Part shown: one piece after another, positions 39,276 through 49,151 of the stretch | Layout of the letters: every line of letters begins with the position of its first letter | Numbering within the stretch: the first letter of the stretch is position 1 | Origin: Hassallia sp050875635 | Lineage (GTDB): Bacteria; Cyanobacteriota; Cyanobacteriia; Cyanobacteriales; Nostocaceae | NCBI RefSeq assembly: GCF_050875635.1 | Contig: NZ_JBPAOH010000011.1 | Location: 35,921 to 99,920, forward strand | DNA: 64,000 nt | Reading direction: 5' to 3' | Notes under the pieces: model-generated | Told to the model about the DNA's origin: nothing | Seen by the model: only the letters and a program-made list of their open reading frames with translations | The model's database searches: none | Position numbers and translations under genes: made by a program

Positions 39276-40241
39276 TTAGAGTAAACCAATAGCAAATAGA
39301 GCCCTGCCCAGCCAGGGAAATTCTAGAATTAATGGAAAGAGATGACCTTTACTTGGATTAACTTCAACAAAACTTTGGAAAACTAATTCTGAGTTCCATT
39401 TATCTATCGAGTTGTGTTGCAAGGTAATAGTGTCTTCGATGTTCTTCACATGATGCCACCAATCTGGTGGGATGTAGATGATTTCTCCCTGGTTTAGTGT
39501 ACATTCTACTGGGTTTGCATTCTTGTACAGTGGGAACCTTTCTAAATCCGGGTTGAAGGCATCAACTTTTCCATCGTACAAAAAATTTTGTTGGTCTGGT
39601 GAGAACAAGACAACTCGCTTTTTCCCAGAAATCACTGCTACCCACGCATTCTCATGATGGGAATCGTAGTGAAGACCTACCGATGTATTTTTATGACCTA
39701 TGAGAAGATGACCTGGTTCAAGTTTATATTTCTTTCTAAGCTTTTCTGGTATCCTCTCAAAGAGATTGGGAAAGTATGCTGGGACTTTGTAGTCCTCCCG
39801 AAGCTCAGGATAATCCCGAATTAACAGGCGCTCCAAGCAGAGCAATTTATCACGTTCTTTGAGAGTCATGTAATCTAAGTAATCAGCAATAGTCATGGCA
39901 GATGTAGTTCGAGTCGCGCAATCGAGCACTTGACCCACGGCTGACCCGTACTCTGACCTGAAGAAATCCACAGTCCACTTTTTTGAGGCTTTCCAGTGTT
40001 TCACCACGTCAGTGATGATCGCAGGCTTTCCAACAGATGCGTATTCCCGAACAAACTCCTCATACGATAGGTTGCTGCGACGATCAACAGAAGAAATTGG
40101 CGTCCATACCAACTTACTTTTTTTCTTGCGCCACATCCTTTTAAGCAGGTAAATGACTAAACTTGTGACAACACTCAACGTAATTGTGGCAAACATCAAT
40201 CCAATAATCTTAGAGAAAGAAAGAAGTGATTGTATAGTCAT
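39276..40241 (-). CDS. Membrane-anchored cupin/JmjC-like 2-oxoglutarate oxygenase
   Basis: A 321-residue paralogue of the protein at 15138-16100. A hydrophobic helix at about residues 12-35 is followed by KRMWRKKKSK, predicting an N-in-membrane anchor with a cytoplasmic catalytic domain. The iron ligands are seen as LHYDS (HxD) near residue 188 and PPDWWHHV with the distal His near 262. SGKKRVVLFSP and FNPDLERFPLY match the paralogue. It lies between the NRPS carrying a fused TauD domain and the interface-A-T NRPS that the TauD should serve, so it interrupts the cassette without replacing its hydroxylase. The substrate is unknown; an amino acid side chain or the acyl tail would fit a hydroxylase of this type. 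Confidence 0.85.
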   Translation of the reverse strand: MTIQSLLSFSKIIGLMFATITLSVVTSLVIYLLKRMWRKKKSKLVWTPISSVDRRSNLSYEEFVREYASVGKPAIITDVVKHWKASKKWTVDFFRSEYGSAVGQVLDCATRTTSAMTIADYLDYMTLKERDKLLCLERLLIRDYPELREDYKVPAYFPNLFERIPEKLRKKYKLEPGHLLIGHKNTSVGLHYDSHHENAWVAVISGKKRVVLFSPDQQNFLYDGKVDAFNPDLERFPLYKNANPVECTLNQGEIIYIPPDWWHHVKNIEDTITLQHNSIDKWNSELVFQSFVEVNPSKGHLFPLILEFPWLGRALFAIGLL

Positions 40242-40284
40242 ATCAAGCCTAGTTGATTGCTTTACTTATAGTCTTTAGTTTATT

Positions 40285-40313
40285 CAAGCGACAACGTCCC
40301 GCTTCGCTAACGC
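40285..40313. repeat. Short cyanobacterial repeat (GTCCCGCTTCGCTAACGC)
   Basis: In the 78-bp gap before the large NRPS stop (minus-strand sense) the plus strand reads GTCCCGCTTCGCTAACGC, a motif of a type widely dispersed in cyanobacterial genomes. No transcriptional role is evident. Confidence 0.45.
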
Positions 40314-40319
40314 AGTTGC

Positions 40320-43300
40320 TTAAATATCTTCACTAAAAATCATTTCACCCATCGCTACCACAATTTGGCGTTGCCCCACATAGGGATAGCGTCCGTGTGC
40401 TACAAGCATATTATCTAGCATCAAAATATCTCCCTGCTGCCAAGGAAAGCTAGTCTTTGATTGCTGATAAACTTCATTAATTTCTGCAATAACTGAATCT
40501 TCAATCGGAGTACCATCTCCGTAATAAACATTACGCGGAAGCTTTTTATCTCCAAAGCTAGACAACAGAGATTCTCGAACTTCTGCGTCCAAATATGCTA
40601 TGTGGTGCAACTGGATTTGATTGAAAAGTACAGGTTCACTCGTTTTTGGATGTGCTGCTAAGGCTGGACGAACTTGGCGAGTAATTAGACCATTATTATC
40701 ATACCATTCAAAATCAATATTAGCTTGACGGCAATATTTTTCTACAACAGATTTATCTCTGGTGCGAAAGAAATCTTGCCAGCTTACATCTAGACCGTCC
40801 GTGTAGTTGCGAACGTAGATTAATTGTTTTTGAGCTAATCGTTCTCTCAGCTTGGGATTGAGTATTTTGTAAGCTTTTCGACAGTCTACAATTGGTGTTT
40901 CTCCACCAAGTTTAGCTGGTTGCACGCAGAAAAACCAAATTTTTAAAGGAAACTGATGTAAGTGCGAACTTTCATTATGGAAAAGGATTGCTTTGTCGGG
41001 TGGGTAAGGAGTAGAACCATAAACTTTACCGCCTTCTCCAGTACGAGGTAAGTCACCATATTCATCAAACAAATCTGGATAAATTGCCTGGGCAACGCTT
41101 TCAAATTCTGAAATAGAATCTATATTGAAACCTCGAAAGAAAATTGCTCCATGTTTTAACAATTCTGTCTCTATAAATTCCTGGTTAGTTTTAGCCCAAG
41201 TCACTAAATCAATATCGCGAGTAGCAGGCTGAATGACTAGAGGAAATGTTTGTCCTGGTTGGAGATAATCAGTTACGATCAATCTTTCTTGTGATAGGCT
41301 GACAGCCTTAGGGGTAATGCTGAGAAACTTTTCCTGCTTGAATGCTTTGCGCTCTGTTTTTTGCATGGCTTGTTGCTTTCTTTCAGCTTCAGTGAGCATT
41401 TCTAAGTTACTGATCCGTATATCAGGTTGGAACACAATGCTGTTAAGCAGTGTCTCGAAGTGGCCTGTCATGCGAGTTATAGTGGTCGTATCAAAAAGGT
41501 CAGCATTGTACTGCCACTTGCCCAAGATTCCTTGCTCTGTTTCTGTGAGAAATAGTGCTAAATCAAACCTTGTTATTTTGTTTTCAACTTCTAACACGTT
41601 TAAGGTCAGTCCTGGCAATTCCAAAGGTGGCATGGGGGCATTCTGGAAGACAAACAACACCTGAAATAGTGGTGGGGTATTGCTTAAATTCCGTTCAGGT
41701 TGCAAAGCCTCTACTAATTTTTCAAAGGGTAAATCTTGATGAGCATAAGCTCCTAATGCTACAGAACGCACTCGTTTGAGCAACTCCCCAAAGGTGGGGT
41801 TACCAGAAAGGTCGGTGCGTAAGACAAGCAGATTGACAAAAAAGCCAATTAATGATTCAATTTCTGCTCGATTACGATTAGCGACATCAGTGCCAACAAC
41901 GATGTCATCTTGGTTTGTGTAGCGTTGTAGCAACACCTGAAAACCTGCCAACAGGGTCATGAATAAGGTAACATCCTGTTGGCGTGAGAGCGTTTGCAGT
42001 CCTTGAGATATGTTAGAGGGAATGAGGAAAGATTGAGTAGCGCCCCTGTTGGTTTTAACTTCTGTTCGGGGACGAGTTGTGGGTAATTGCAGTACAGGGA
42101 GGTTGTTTCCTAATTGCTGTTTCCAGTAGGTCAGTTGAGCTTCCAGTGTTTCTCCTTGTAACCGCTGTCGTTGCCATACGGCAAAATCTGCGTACTGTAT
42201 GGGTAATTCTGGAAGTGGGGAGGGTTTTCCAGCACAGAAGGCTTGATAAAGTGCTGTCACCTCACGCACTAACACACCAATTGACCAGCCGTCAGAGGCA
42301 ATGTGGTGCATGGTCAATAGCACTATATGTTCTTGTTGACTAAGGCGCAGTAATCTTACCCGCAGCAGAAGCTCACTTTTTAGATCAAAAAGTTGCTGCG
42401 CCTCGACCAATGCCAATTGTCTAACAGTGCCATCTTGTTGATTTAAAGGTAACTCACTTAGGTCGAGTATTGGCAACAGGAGTCGTGTCATTGATGAGAT
42501 GACTGCTATGGGTCGCCCTTCTACTGTCTTAAAATTAGTTCGCAAAGCTTCGTGGCGGCATAGAATTTCATTGAAACTCTGTTGTAGTGCTGTTAGGTTC
42601 AACTGTCCTTCTAAGCGAATAGCAGCAGGCATGTTGTATAACGGGCTTTCTGGCTCTAACTGGGTGAGAAACCATAGTCGCTGTTGTGCAAAAGATAGGG
42701 GTAATTCGTGCGACCGTGAAATGCGCTCAATAATTGTTGCTTCAAGTCCTGAGTCTGCTATGCTTACTGCTTTCTCAATTTCTGTAGCTAATTTAGCTAC
42801 TGTAGGCTTGTCAAACAAGCGATGCAAAGGAAGCTTTACTTCAAAAACTTTTTGTATCTGGGAAATGACACGAGTAGCTAGAAGAGAGTGCCCTCCCAAG
42901 GTAAAGAAGTTATCGTGAATGCCTACTTTCTCAACATCGAGAACCTCTGCCCAGATTCCGGCTAGAATCTCCTCAACGGGGGTACAAGGAGCCACAAAGA
43001 TGTCTTCCGACTCAACCTGTATAAGACCAGATGCTGCCAGCGATCGCCTGTCCACTTTACCATTAGGTGTCAGTGGCAGTACCTCTAGCGTTACAAAAGC
43101 AGAGGGAACCATATACTCAGGCAGTTTCTCTTGTAAAGAACGGCGTAGCTGTGGCATCAGATCGCCAGTCAATTTCTGGTGTAGATTTGGAACTATATAT
43201 GCAATTAAGCGCTTGTTGCCTACTTGGTTGTCTTGCACCAAGACTACAGCTTGTTGTACTCCTGGGTGTTCGCTTAACAAAGCTTCAATCTCTCCGAGTT

Positions 43301-46300
43301 CAATACGGAAGCCCCGGATTTTTACTTGATGATCGATCCGCCCTAAATACTCAATAGTCCCGTCTAGTCGATAACGAACTAAGTCCCCAGTTTTGTACAA
43401 CCGGGAAGTTGAAGCGTCGTTAAACCGGTTAGGGATAAACTTCTGTGCTGTGAGTTCTGGTTGATTGAGGTAACCAAGAGCCAGTCCTAAGCCACCAATG
43501 TGTAGTTCACCCGGAACTCCTACGGGAATAGGTTGCAGGTTTTCGTCTAAAATATAAAATTTTGTGTTGGCAATGGGACGACCAATAGAGATGATGCCAT
43601 CTCGACGCTCTAGGTTATTTCCAGTCTTTACCTGATGGACAGCTGACCAGATAGTCGTTTCTGTAGGACCATATAAGTTCCACAGTTCAGTACTTCGTTT
43701 GAGCAACTCATTTGCCAGCTCGAGATCAAGGGCTTCACCGCCGCAGAGGATTTTCAGTGACAAACTACCCTGCCACCCGGCTGCTAGAAGCAGTCGCCAA
43801 GTCGCTGGGGTGGCTTGCATGACCGTAGTGCCGGAGGATATCAGCCATTCTAATAACTGAGTTCCATCAACAGCGATTTCACGACTTACTAATACCAAAC
43901 GAGCGCCTACAATCAGCGGTAGGTATAATTCCAGTGCTGCAATATCAAAAGATAATGTTGTGACTGATAGGAGAATATCTTCCTGGGTCAACTTTATATT
44001 AAGGCGCATGGCACTTAAGAAGTTAACCAACGCTCGGTGCGGAATTTGCACTCCTTTGGGCTTACCGGTTGAGCCGGAGGTGTAAATCACATACGCTAAA
44101 TCTTCAGCAGTTGCTTGGTTGATGGGATGGCAATTGCTTTGTTCAACAATCTCCTGCCAGTTTGTATCAAGGCACACTACCTTTGCTTTATGTTGCGCTA
44201 AAGCTGCTACCAACTTCTTTTGAGTAAGCAGCACTGATACTTTGGCATCTTCTAGCATAAATGTTAAGCGATTGTGCGGATAAGCTGGATCGAGCGGCAC
44301 ATAAGCTCCACCTGCTTTAAGGATGCCTAACAGTCCAATGACCATATGGAGCGATCGCTCTACACAAATTCCCACCAGTACTTCTGGTCCCACTCCTAAT
44401 GAATGCAAATAGTGTGCTAGCTGATTGGCACGAACATTCAATTCCTGATAAGTCAGTTGTTGATCTTCAAAAACGACTGCTACAGCATCTGGTGTTTGTT
44501 CTACCTGAGCCTCAAATAACTGATGAATACAAATACAGGGGTAATCAGCCGATGTTTGATTCCAATCTACCAGCAGTTGCTGTTGTTCTGTTGCACTCAA
44601 GATTGGCAAGTCAGATAGATGGCGATCGGGATTGGCGACAATACCTTCGAGTAGTGTCTGGAAATGTCCGTGCATCCGTTCAATGGTGGCAGTATCAAAT
44701 AAGTCGCTATTGTACTCGAACACGCCCATCAGTCCTTGTTCAGTTTCCGTCAAAAACACGGTTAGATCAAACATGGCTGTTTCGGGTTCTACTTCCAGCG
44801 GACTCAAGCTCAAGTCTGGAAGCTTCAAAACCTCCATTGGGGCATTCTGCAAAATAAACATTACCTGAAACAGTGGCGTATAGCTTAAATTGCGCTCTGG
44901 TTGTAGCTCTTCTACAAGCTGCTCAAAGGGCAAATCTTGGTGAGCATATGCATCCAATGTGACCTCCCGAATCCGTCGCAGTAATTCTTTAAAGCTTGGA
45001 TTTCCCGAAAGGTCGGTACGCAGTACAAGGGTATTGACAAAAAAGCCGATTAGACCTTCTATCTCTTTGCGATTGCGGTTGGCAATAGGAGAGCCAATCA
45101 AAATATCTGCTTGATTTGTGTAGCGATACAGCAGTGTCTTAAATGCCGCAAGCATTGTCATAAACAGGGTCACTGCTTCCCGCTGTGAAAGTGACTTAAG
45201 TGCCTCGGTCAGAGTTTTGGAAATTTGCCACGGCAGTTTTCTTCCCCTAAAGGTTTGAATGGCTGGTCGAGGTCGGTCGGTAGGAAGTTGCAGCACAGGC
45301 AAGTTCCCGCCTAATTGTTGTTTCCAGTAAGCCATCTGGGACGACTGTACCTCTGTTTGCAACCACTGTCGCTGCCAAATCGCAAAGTCTGCGTATTGAA
45401 TAGATAACTCAGGCAGTAATGATTGTTTAGCGCTACAAAATGATTCGTAAAGTGCTGCTACTTCGTGAACAATCACGCCTGCCGACCAGCCGTCGGCGAC
45501 AATATGGTGTATAGTAAACACCAACACATGTTCCTCTTCCTTCAACCGCAACAAGGTAGTTCGTAGCAATGAACCCTGGGTCAAGTCAAAGGGCTGTTGG
45601 GCGTGTGAGCTAGCCAGGCGCCGAACCGAAGCAACTCGTTCTTGTTCTGATAATTCCCTCAAATCTATAATCGGCAGCGTTATATTCAGCGCCGAAGCAA
45701 TTTCCTGGACAGGACGCCCATCTACATCCCTGAAATTTGTCCGCAATACCTCGTGACGTCGTACAATTTCGTTCAAGCTCTGCTCCAGTGCTGTCACGTT
45801 GAGCGAACCTTTCAGTATTACACCTCTGGAAATGTTGTAGAAAGGGTTACCTGGTTCCAACTGGTCGAGGAACCACAACCGTTGCTGGGCAAAGGACAAA
45901 GGCAACTCGCCCTCCCGCGAAACGTGCTCAATTGGCGGAAGTTCCAGTTTTTGTCCAGCCCTGACTGCGGTTTCAATCACTTCAGCTAGTCCCGCCAGTG
46001 TGGGTGTTTCAAACAAACTACGTAGCCGCAACTCCACTTGAAAGGTTTCGCGTATTTGGGAAACAACTTGCGTAGCTAGCAACGAGTGTCCTCCCAAGTC
46101 AAAAAAGTTATCGTGAATGCCCACGTACTCAGTACCAAGAACTCTAGCCCAAATTCCAGCTAGCACCTCTTCTATTGGCGTGCGAGGAGTTGTAAAGCTT
46201 GTTTCTAACTCAGGACGTACTTGGTTGGGGACTGGCAGGGCTTGACGGTCTACTTTGCCGTTGGGAGTTAGCGGCAGTGCTTTTAGGATGACAAAGGTTG

Positions 46301-49130
46301 AAGGCACCATATACTCAGGCAACCTCGCCTGCATATAGTTACGCAGTTCATTATTAAGGATGGGCGATTCCTGAGACGGTACAACGTAGGCTGCCAGATA
46401 CTTCTGACTAGACTCTGAATCTGTTGCTAAGACGACAACCTCCCGCACATTTGGGTGGAGACTAAGTAGTGCCTCAATTTCTCCTAGTTCTATACGGAAG
46501 CCACGAATTTTAACTTGGTGGTCGGTACGACCTAAAAACTCAATCGTGCCGTCTGGCAAATAGCGTGCCTTATCGCCGGTTTTGTAAAGCCGCGCTCCCT
46601 CTTCTTGACTGAATGGATTGGGAATAAATTTAACAGCTGTCTGTTCGGGTTGATTCAGATAGCATCTAGCTAGAGTTGTCCCACCAATGTATATTTCGCC
46701 ACTTAGTCCTATAGGAGCAGGCTGCAAGTTTTCTTCCAGGACATATACCTGCGTGTTAGGAATTGAGCGACCCAAGGGAACTGTTTTGGATTTTGGATCG
46801 CAGTAAAGGTCGTGATTAAGTTCTACTAGATAAGTAAGTACACCTACAGTAGCTTCTGTCGGACCGTAGTGATTGAAGATCGGGCAATCTTGTGCATACT
46901 TTTGAATCTGCTCGATCAGCTCCCAACTGGTAGCCTCACCACCTAGGATAAGTCGTTCTCTAGGCAGGATAGACCTAGGTGAAGAAGATGTTAAGAGAGA
47001 AGCAAGGTGAGAGGGAACAATCTTGAGACAGTCAATAGGATGTCTGCGGCAGTATTCTGCTAAAGCTGCTGGGTCAGTAGCACGTTCGTAGGAAATTACA
47101 TGCAGACACCCCCCCGTACACAGACAAGGAAAGATAGCTGTGTTGCCTAAGTCTGCTGCGAATGTAGAAACCAGTGCAAAATTAGCACCTGCTGGTAGGT
47201 TTAACTGATCGATGATGGCATATAGGTAATTGAGCAATTGTCGGTGTTCAATCGCAACCCCCTTGGCTCTGCCTGTAGAGCCAGAGGTAAACAATACATA
47301 TACTAGATTTTCACTTGTGACCTTGCTATTGGGATTAACATCATTTTCCTGAGTAATAGTTTCCCAGTCGCTATCCAGGTAGATTACTGTTGTTTGCTCA
47401 AAGTTATTCGTCATTGGTTCAAAGTTATTTGCCAATGACGAATGACTAATGACTAATGATACCTGGACATCCTGCAATCGTAATGCCAAAGCTTCTTTCG
47501 GCAATGCGGGATCTAGGGGCACATATGCCCCACCAGCTTTGAGGATGGCTAAAAGTCCAACTATCATGTCAAGCGATCGCTCTACACACAGCCCCACTAA
47601 CACCTCTGGTGCAACTCCCTGCTTTTGCAGGTAGTGAGCTATTTTGTTAGCCCGTTGATTAAGTTCGTGGTAAGTCAGTTGTTGGTCTTCAAAAATAACA
47701 GCAACTTTATTCGGGGTTTTTCGTGCCTGTTCCTCAAACAGTTGGTGAATGCACTTGTTGTGAGGATAATCGCGCTTCGTATTGTTTACCTGGTCAAGCA
47801 GTTGTTGTTTCTCGATTTGACTGAGAATATTTAACTGACTAATTGCTGTCTCTGGATGAGCGATCGCACTAGCTAACAACGTCTGAAATTGCCCGACTAA
47901 GCGTTTAATATCTTCTACATGAAATAAGTTTGAGTCATAGTGAAATGCTACACTTAGCGTATCATTCTGACGAATGCAAGAAAGCTTTACTTTGAATCTT
48001 TCAATGCAACTAGAAACTTGGGAAATCGAAAAATATACATTAGCAGCTACATAATTTTCTGGCAATTCTTCAAAGTCAAAACAAAATGGTAAAAAACGTA
48101 AGATATTTGGATAGGATTCTGCTATTAGTTCCCAAGTAAAGTAATCTTGTAGCTTAGAAAGCTGCTCTGCACATGCAGAATTTTTCTGTAAAATATCAAT
48201 AAAACTTGATTCTAATTCTATATTTAAAATTAACGGTAAGTATTTAGTAAATAATCCGAGACTCTTCTCTATTTCCTGATATTTGCGTCCCTCATAAGCC
48301 ACACCGATATTCAAATTTTGCTGTTTGGTAAGACGGGCAAGTAAGATCTGCCAGGAAGCTAAGAAAAACTCAGCCACTGAAATATTATACTGCTGAGTCA
48401 GGGTGTCAATTTGTTCTAACAAAGCAGGAGCAATTGTAAAACTTTGCGTTTGAGGCTGAAATTTTAGTTGCTCTACAGACTGTTTTTCAAAAGGTAGTTT
48501 TAATTTTGTCAGCGCTGAAAAATCCTGTTTTCGCCAATAGTCTCTGCCTGCTTCTGTATCTGCCCCTTCTAACAATTCGTTTTGCCATTCAGCTAAATCT
48601 GCGTATTGTAGTGGTTCATCGTCTAGTTTTTTACCCTGTAGGCAAGCTGCATAAGACTGGCTGATTTCTTGCACTAAAATTTTTAGTGTTGCTGCATCTG
48701 CACAAAGTGCAGGTAAGCTAATGAGCAAAACATACTTAGATGGCGACAGAGTTACTAAAGATAGGTGTAATGGGGAACCTTCTACTAAATCAAACGGCTG
48801 TTTGTTAACCTCATCAAATAAGGCGGATAAAAATTCTTCTTGTTCTTGGGGTGTACAACTGCTCAAGTCGTGGTTTTCATTCCAAGTTATGTCGTTATTT
48901 CTAATAACTTGCAAAGGTATAGTCATACCAGGCAAGCAATGAAAATTAGTACGGAGAATTTCATTGCGATTGACAACTTGTTCTAAAGCTACTCTCAAGG
49001 TGTCGATCTCAAGATTCCCTTCTATCAAAACAGCACATTGTGAACAATAGGGGAAGTTGTCACTTTCCTGTAAATGCCACAGATGTTTTTGTTGGGGTGA
49101 GAGTCGAAAACCCTGCATTTCCGAAATCAT
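40320..49130 (-). CDS. Multimodular NRPS: interface-A(Asp)-T / C-A(Gly)-T / C-TauD
   Basis: A 2936-residue NRPS. Module 1: interface domain 1-440 with SLPALCAD at the lost HHxxxDG site; A domain with FTSGSTGRAKG near 613 and pocket D-L-T-K-I-G-H-V-G-K (Asp); T Ser near 1014. Module 2: C domain with HHIVADGWS near 1210; A domain with YTSGSTGKPKG near 1683 and pocket D-I-L-Q-L-G-L-I-W-K, the known Gly code; T Ser near 2082. Then comes a third C domain (HHIASDGWS near 2277) and, after a basic linker, a TauD domain from about 2610 to the end (HNESS, LVAHGRYPYVGQR). The last C and TauD lack A and T; these are supplied by the NRPS at 35958-39188. TauD 49152-50201 should hydroxylate the first Asp. 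A GGAG 8 nt before ATG 49130 supports the start. The A1 domain holds a short repeat insertion at 47406-47460. Confidence 0.95.
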   Translation of the reverse strand: MISEMQGFRLSPQQKHLWHLQESDNFPYCSQCAVLIEGNLEIDTLRVALEQVVNRNEILRTNFHCLPGMTIPLQVIRNNDITWNENHDLSSCTPQEQEEFLSALFDEVNKQPFDLVEGSPLHLSLVTLSPSKYVLLISLPALCADAATLKILVQEISQSYAACLQGKKLDDEPLQYADLAEWQNELLEGADTEAGRDYWRKQDFSALTKLKLPFEKQSVEQLKFQPQTQSFTIAPALLEQIDTLTQQYNISVAEFFLASWQILLARLTKQQNLNIGVAYEGRKYQEIEKSLGLFTKYLPLILNIELESSFIDILQKNSACAEQLSKLQDYFTWELIAESYPNILRFLPFCFDFEELPENYVAANVYFSISQVSSCIERFKVKLSCIRQNDTLSVAFHYDSNLFHVEDIKRLVGQFQTLLASAIAHPETAISQLNILSQIEKQQLLDQVNNTKRDYPHNKCIHQLFEEQARKTPNKVAVIFEDQQLTYHELNQRANKIAHYLQKQGVAPEVLVGLCVERSLDMIVGLLAILKAGGAYVPLDPALPKEALALRLQDVQVSLVISHSSLANNFEPMTNNFEQTTVIYLDSDWETITQENDVNPNSKVTSENLVYVLFTSGSTGRAKGVAIEHRQLLNYLYAIIDQLNLPAGANFALVSTFAADLGNTAIFPCLCTGGCLHVISYERATDPAALAEYCRRHPIDCLKIVPSHLASLLTSSSPRSILPRERLILGGEATSWELIEQIQKYAQDCPIFNHYGPTEATVGVLTYLVELNHDLYCDPKSKTVPLGRSIPNTQVYVLEENLQPAPIGLSGEIYIGGTTLARCYLNQPEQTAVKFIPNPFSQEEGARLYKTGDKARYLPDGTIEFLGRTDHQVKIRGFRIELGEIEALLSLHPNVREVVVLATDSESSQKYLAAYVVPSQESPILNNELRNYMQARLPEYMVPSTFVILKALPLTPNGKVDRQALPVPNQVRPELETSFTTPRTPIEEVLAGIWARVLGTEYVGIHDNFFDLGGHSLLATQVVSQIRETFQVELRLRSLFETPTLAGLAEVIETAVRAGQKLELPPIEHVSREGELPLSFAQQRLWFLDQLEPGNPFYNISRGVILKGSLNVTALEQSLNEIVRRHEVLRTNFRDVDGRPVQEIASALNITLPIIDLRELSEQERVASVRRLASSHAQQPFDLTQGSLLRTTLLRLKEEEHVLVFTIHHIVADGWSAGVIVHEVAALYESFCSAKQSLLPELSIQYADFAIWQRQWLQTEVQSSQMAYWKQQLGGNLPVLQLPTDRPRPAIQTFRGRKLPWQISKTLTEALKSLSQREAVTLFMTMLAAFKTLLYRYTNQADILIGSPIANRNRKEIEGLIGFFVNTLVLRTDLSGNPSFKELLRRIREVTLDAYAHQDLPFEQLVEELQPERNLSYTPLFQVMFILQNAPMEVLKLPDLSLSPLEVEPETAMFDLTVFLTETEQGLMGVFEYNSDLFDTATIERMHGHFQTLLEGIVANPDRHLSDLPILSATEQQQLLVDWNQTSADYPCICIHQLFEAQVEQTPDAVAVVFEDQQLTYQELNVRANQLAHYLHSLGVGPEVLVGICVERSLHMVIGLLGILKAGGAYVPLDPAYPHNRLTFMLEDAKVSVLLTQKKLVAALAQHKAKVVCLDTNWQEIVEQSNCHPINQATAEDLAYVIYTSGSTGKPKGVQIPHRALVNFLSAMRLNIKLTQEDILLSVTTLSFDIAALELYLPLIVGARLVLVSREIAVDGTQLLEWLISSGTTVMQATPATWRLLLAAGWQGSLSLKILCGGEALDLELANELLKRSTELWNLYGPTETTIWSAVHQVKTGNNLERRDGIISIGRPIANTKFYILDENLQPIPVGVPGELHIGGLGLALGYLNQPELTAQKFIPNRFNDASTSRLYKTGDLVRYRLDGTIEYLGRIDHQVKIRGFRIELGEIEALLSEHPGVQQAVVLVQDNQVGNKRLIAYIVPNLHQKLTGDLMPQLRRSLQEKLPEYMVPSAFVTLEVLPLTPNGKVDRRSLAASGLIQVESEDIFVAPCTPVEEILAGIWAEVLDVEKVGIHDNFFTLGGHSLLATRVISQIQKVFEVKLPLHRLFDKPTVAKLATEIEKAVSIADSGLEATIIERISRSHELPLSFAQQRLWFLTQLEPESPLYNMPAAIRLEGQLNLTALQQSFNEILCRHEALRTNFKTVEGRPIAVISSMTRLLLPILDLSELPLNQQDGTVRQLALVEAQQLFDLKSELLLRVRLLRLSQQEHIVLLTMHHIASDGWSIGVLVREVTALYQAFCAGKPSPLPELPIQYADFAVWQRQRLQGETLEAQLTYWKQQLGNNLPVLQLPTTRPRTEVKTNRGATQSFLIPSNISQGLQTLSRQQDVTLFMTLLAGFQVLLQRYTNQDDIVVGTDVANRNRAEIESLIGFFVNLLVLRTDLSGNPTFGELLKRVRSVALGAYAHQDLPFEKLVEALQPERNLSNTPPLFQVLFVFQNAPMPPLELPGLTLNVLEVENKITRFDLALFLTETEQGILGKWQYNADLFDTTTITRMTGHFETLLNSIVFQPDIRISNLEMLTEAERKQQAMQKTERKAFKQEKFLSITPKAVSLSQERLIVTDYLQPGQTFPLVIQPATRDIDLVTWAKTNQEFIETELLKHGAIFFRGFNIDSISEFESVAQAIYPDLFDEYGDLPRTGEGGKVYGSTPYPPDKAILFHNESSHLHQFPLKIWFFCVQPAKLGGETPIVDCRKAYKILNPKLRERLAQKQLIYVRNYTDGLDVSWQDFFRTRDKSVVEKYCRQANIDFEWYDNNGLITRQVRPALAAHPKTSEPVLFNQIQLHHIAYLDAEVRESLLSSFGDKKLPRNVYYGDGTPIEDSVIAEINEVYQQSKTSFPWQQGDILMLDNMLVAHGRYPYVGQRQIVVAMGEMIFSEDI
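47406..47460. repeat. Heptanucleotide repeat with hairpin inside an A domain
   Basis: AATGAC(T/G) occurs three times in tandem, followed by AATGAT (47434-47460). A perfect 12-bp inverted repeat pairs 47406-47417 (ATTCGTCATTGG) with 47432-47443 (CCAATGACGAAT). The element is translated within the first A domain as part of a SHSSLANNFEPMTNNFE segment. Confidence 0.85.
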
Positions 49131-49151
49131 TCTAATTCTCCGTACTTAGCA

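Noticed and set aside
47406..47460. CRISPR or attachment site from the heptad repeat and hairpin
   Set aside because: Units are 7 bp with no spacers, and no integrase or cas gene is near; it fits a known style of cyanobacterial short repeat.
40320..49130. Many long plus-strand reading frames opposite the NRPS and PKS genes
   Set aside because: They have no family features, recur at equivalent positions in each paralogous module, and are shadows of the minus-strand coding.
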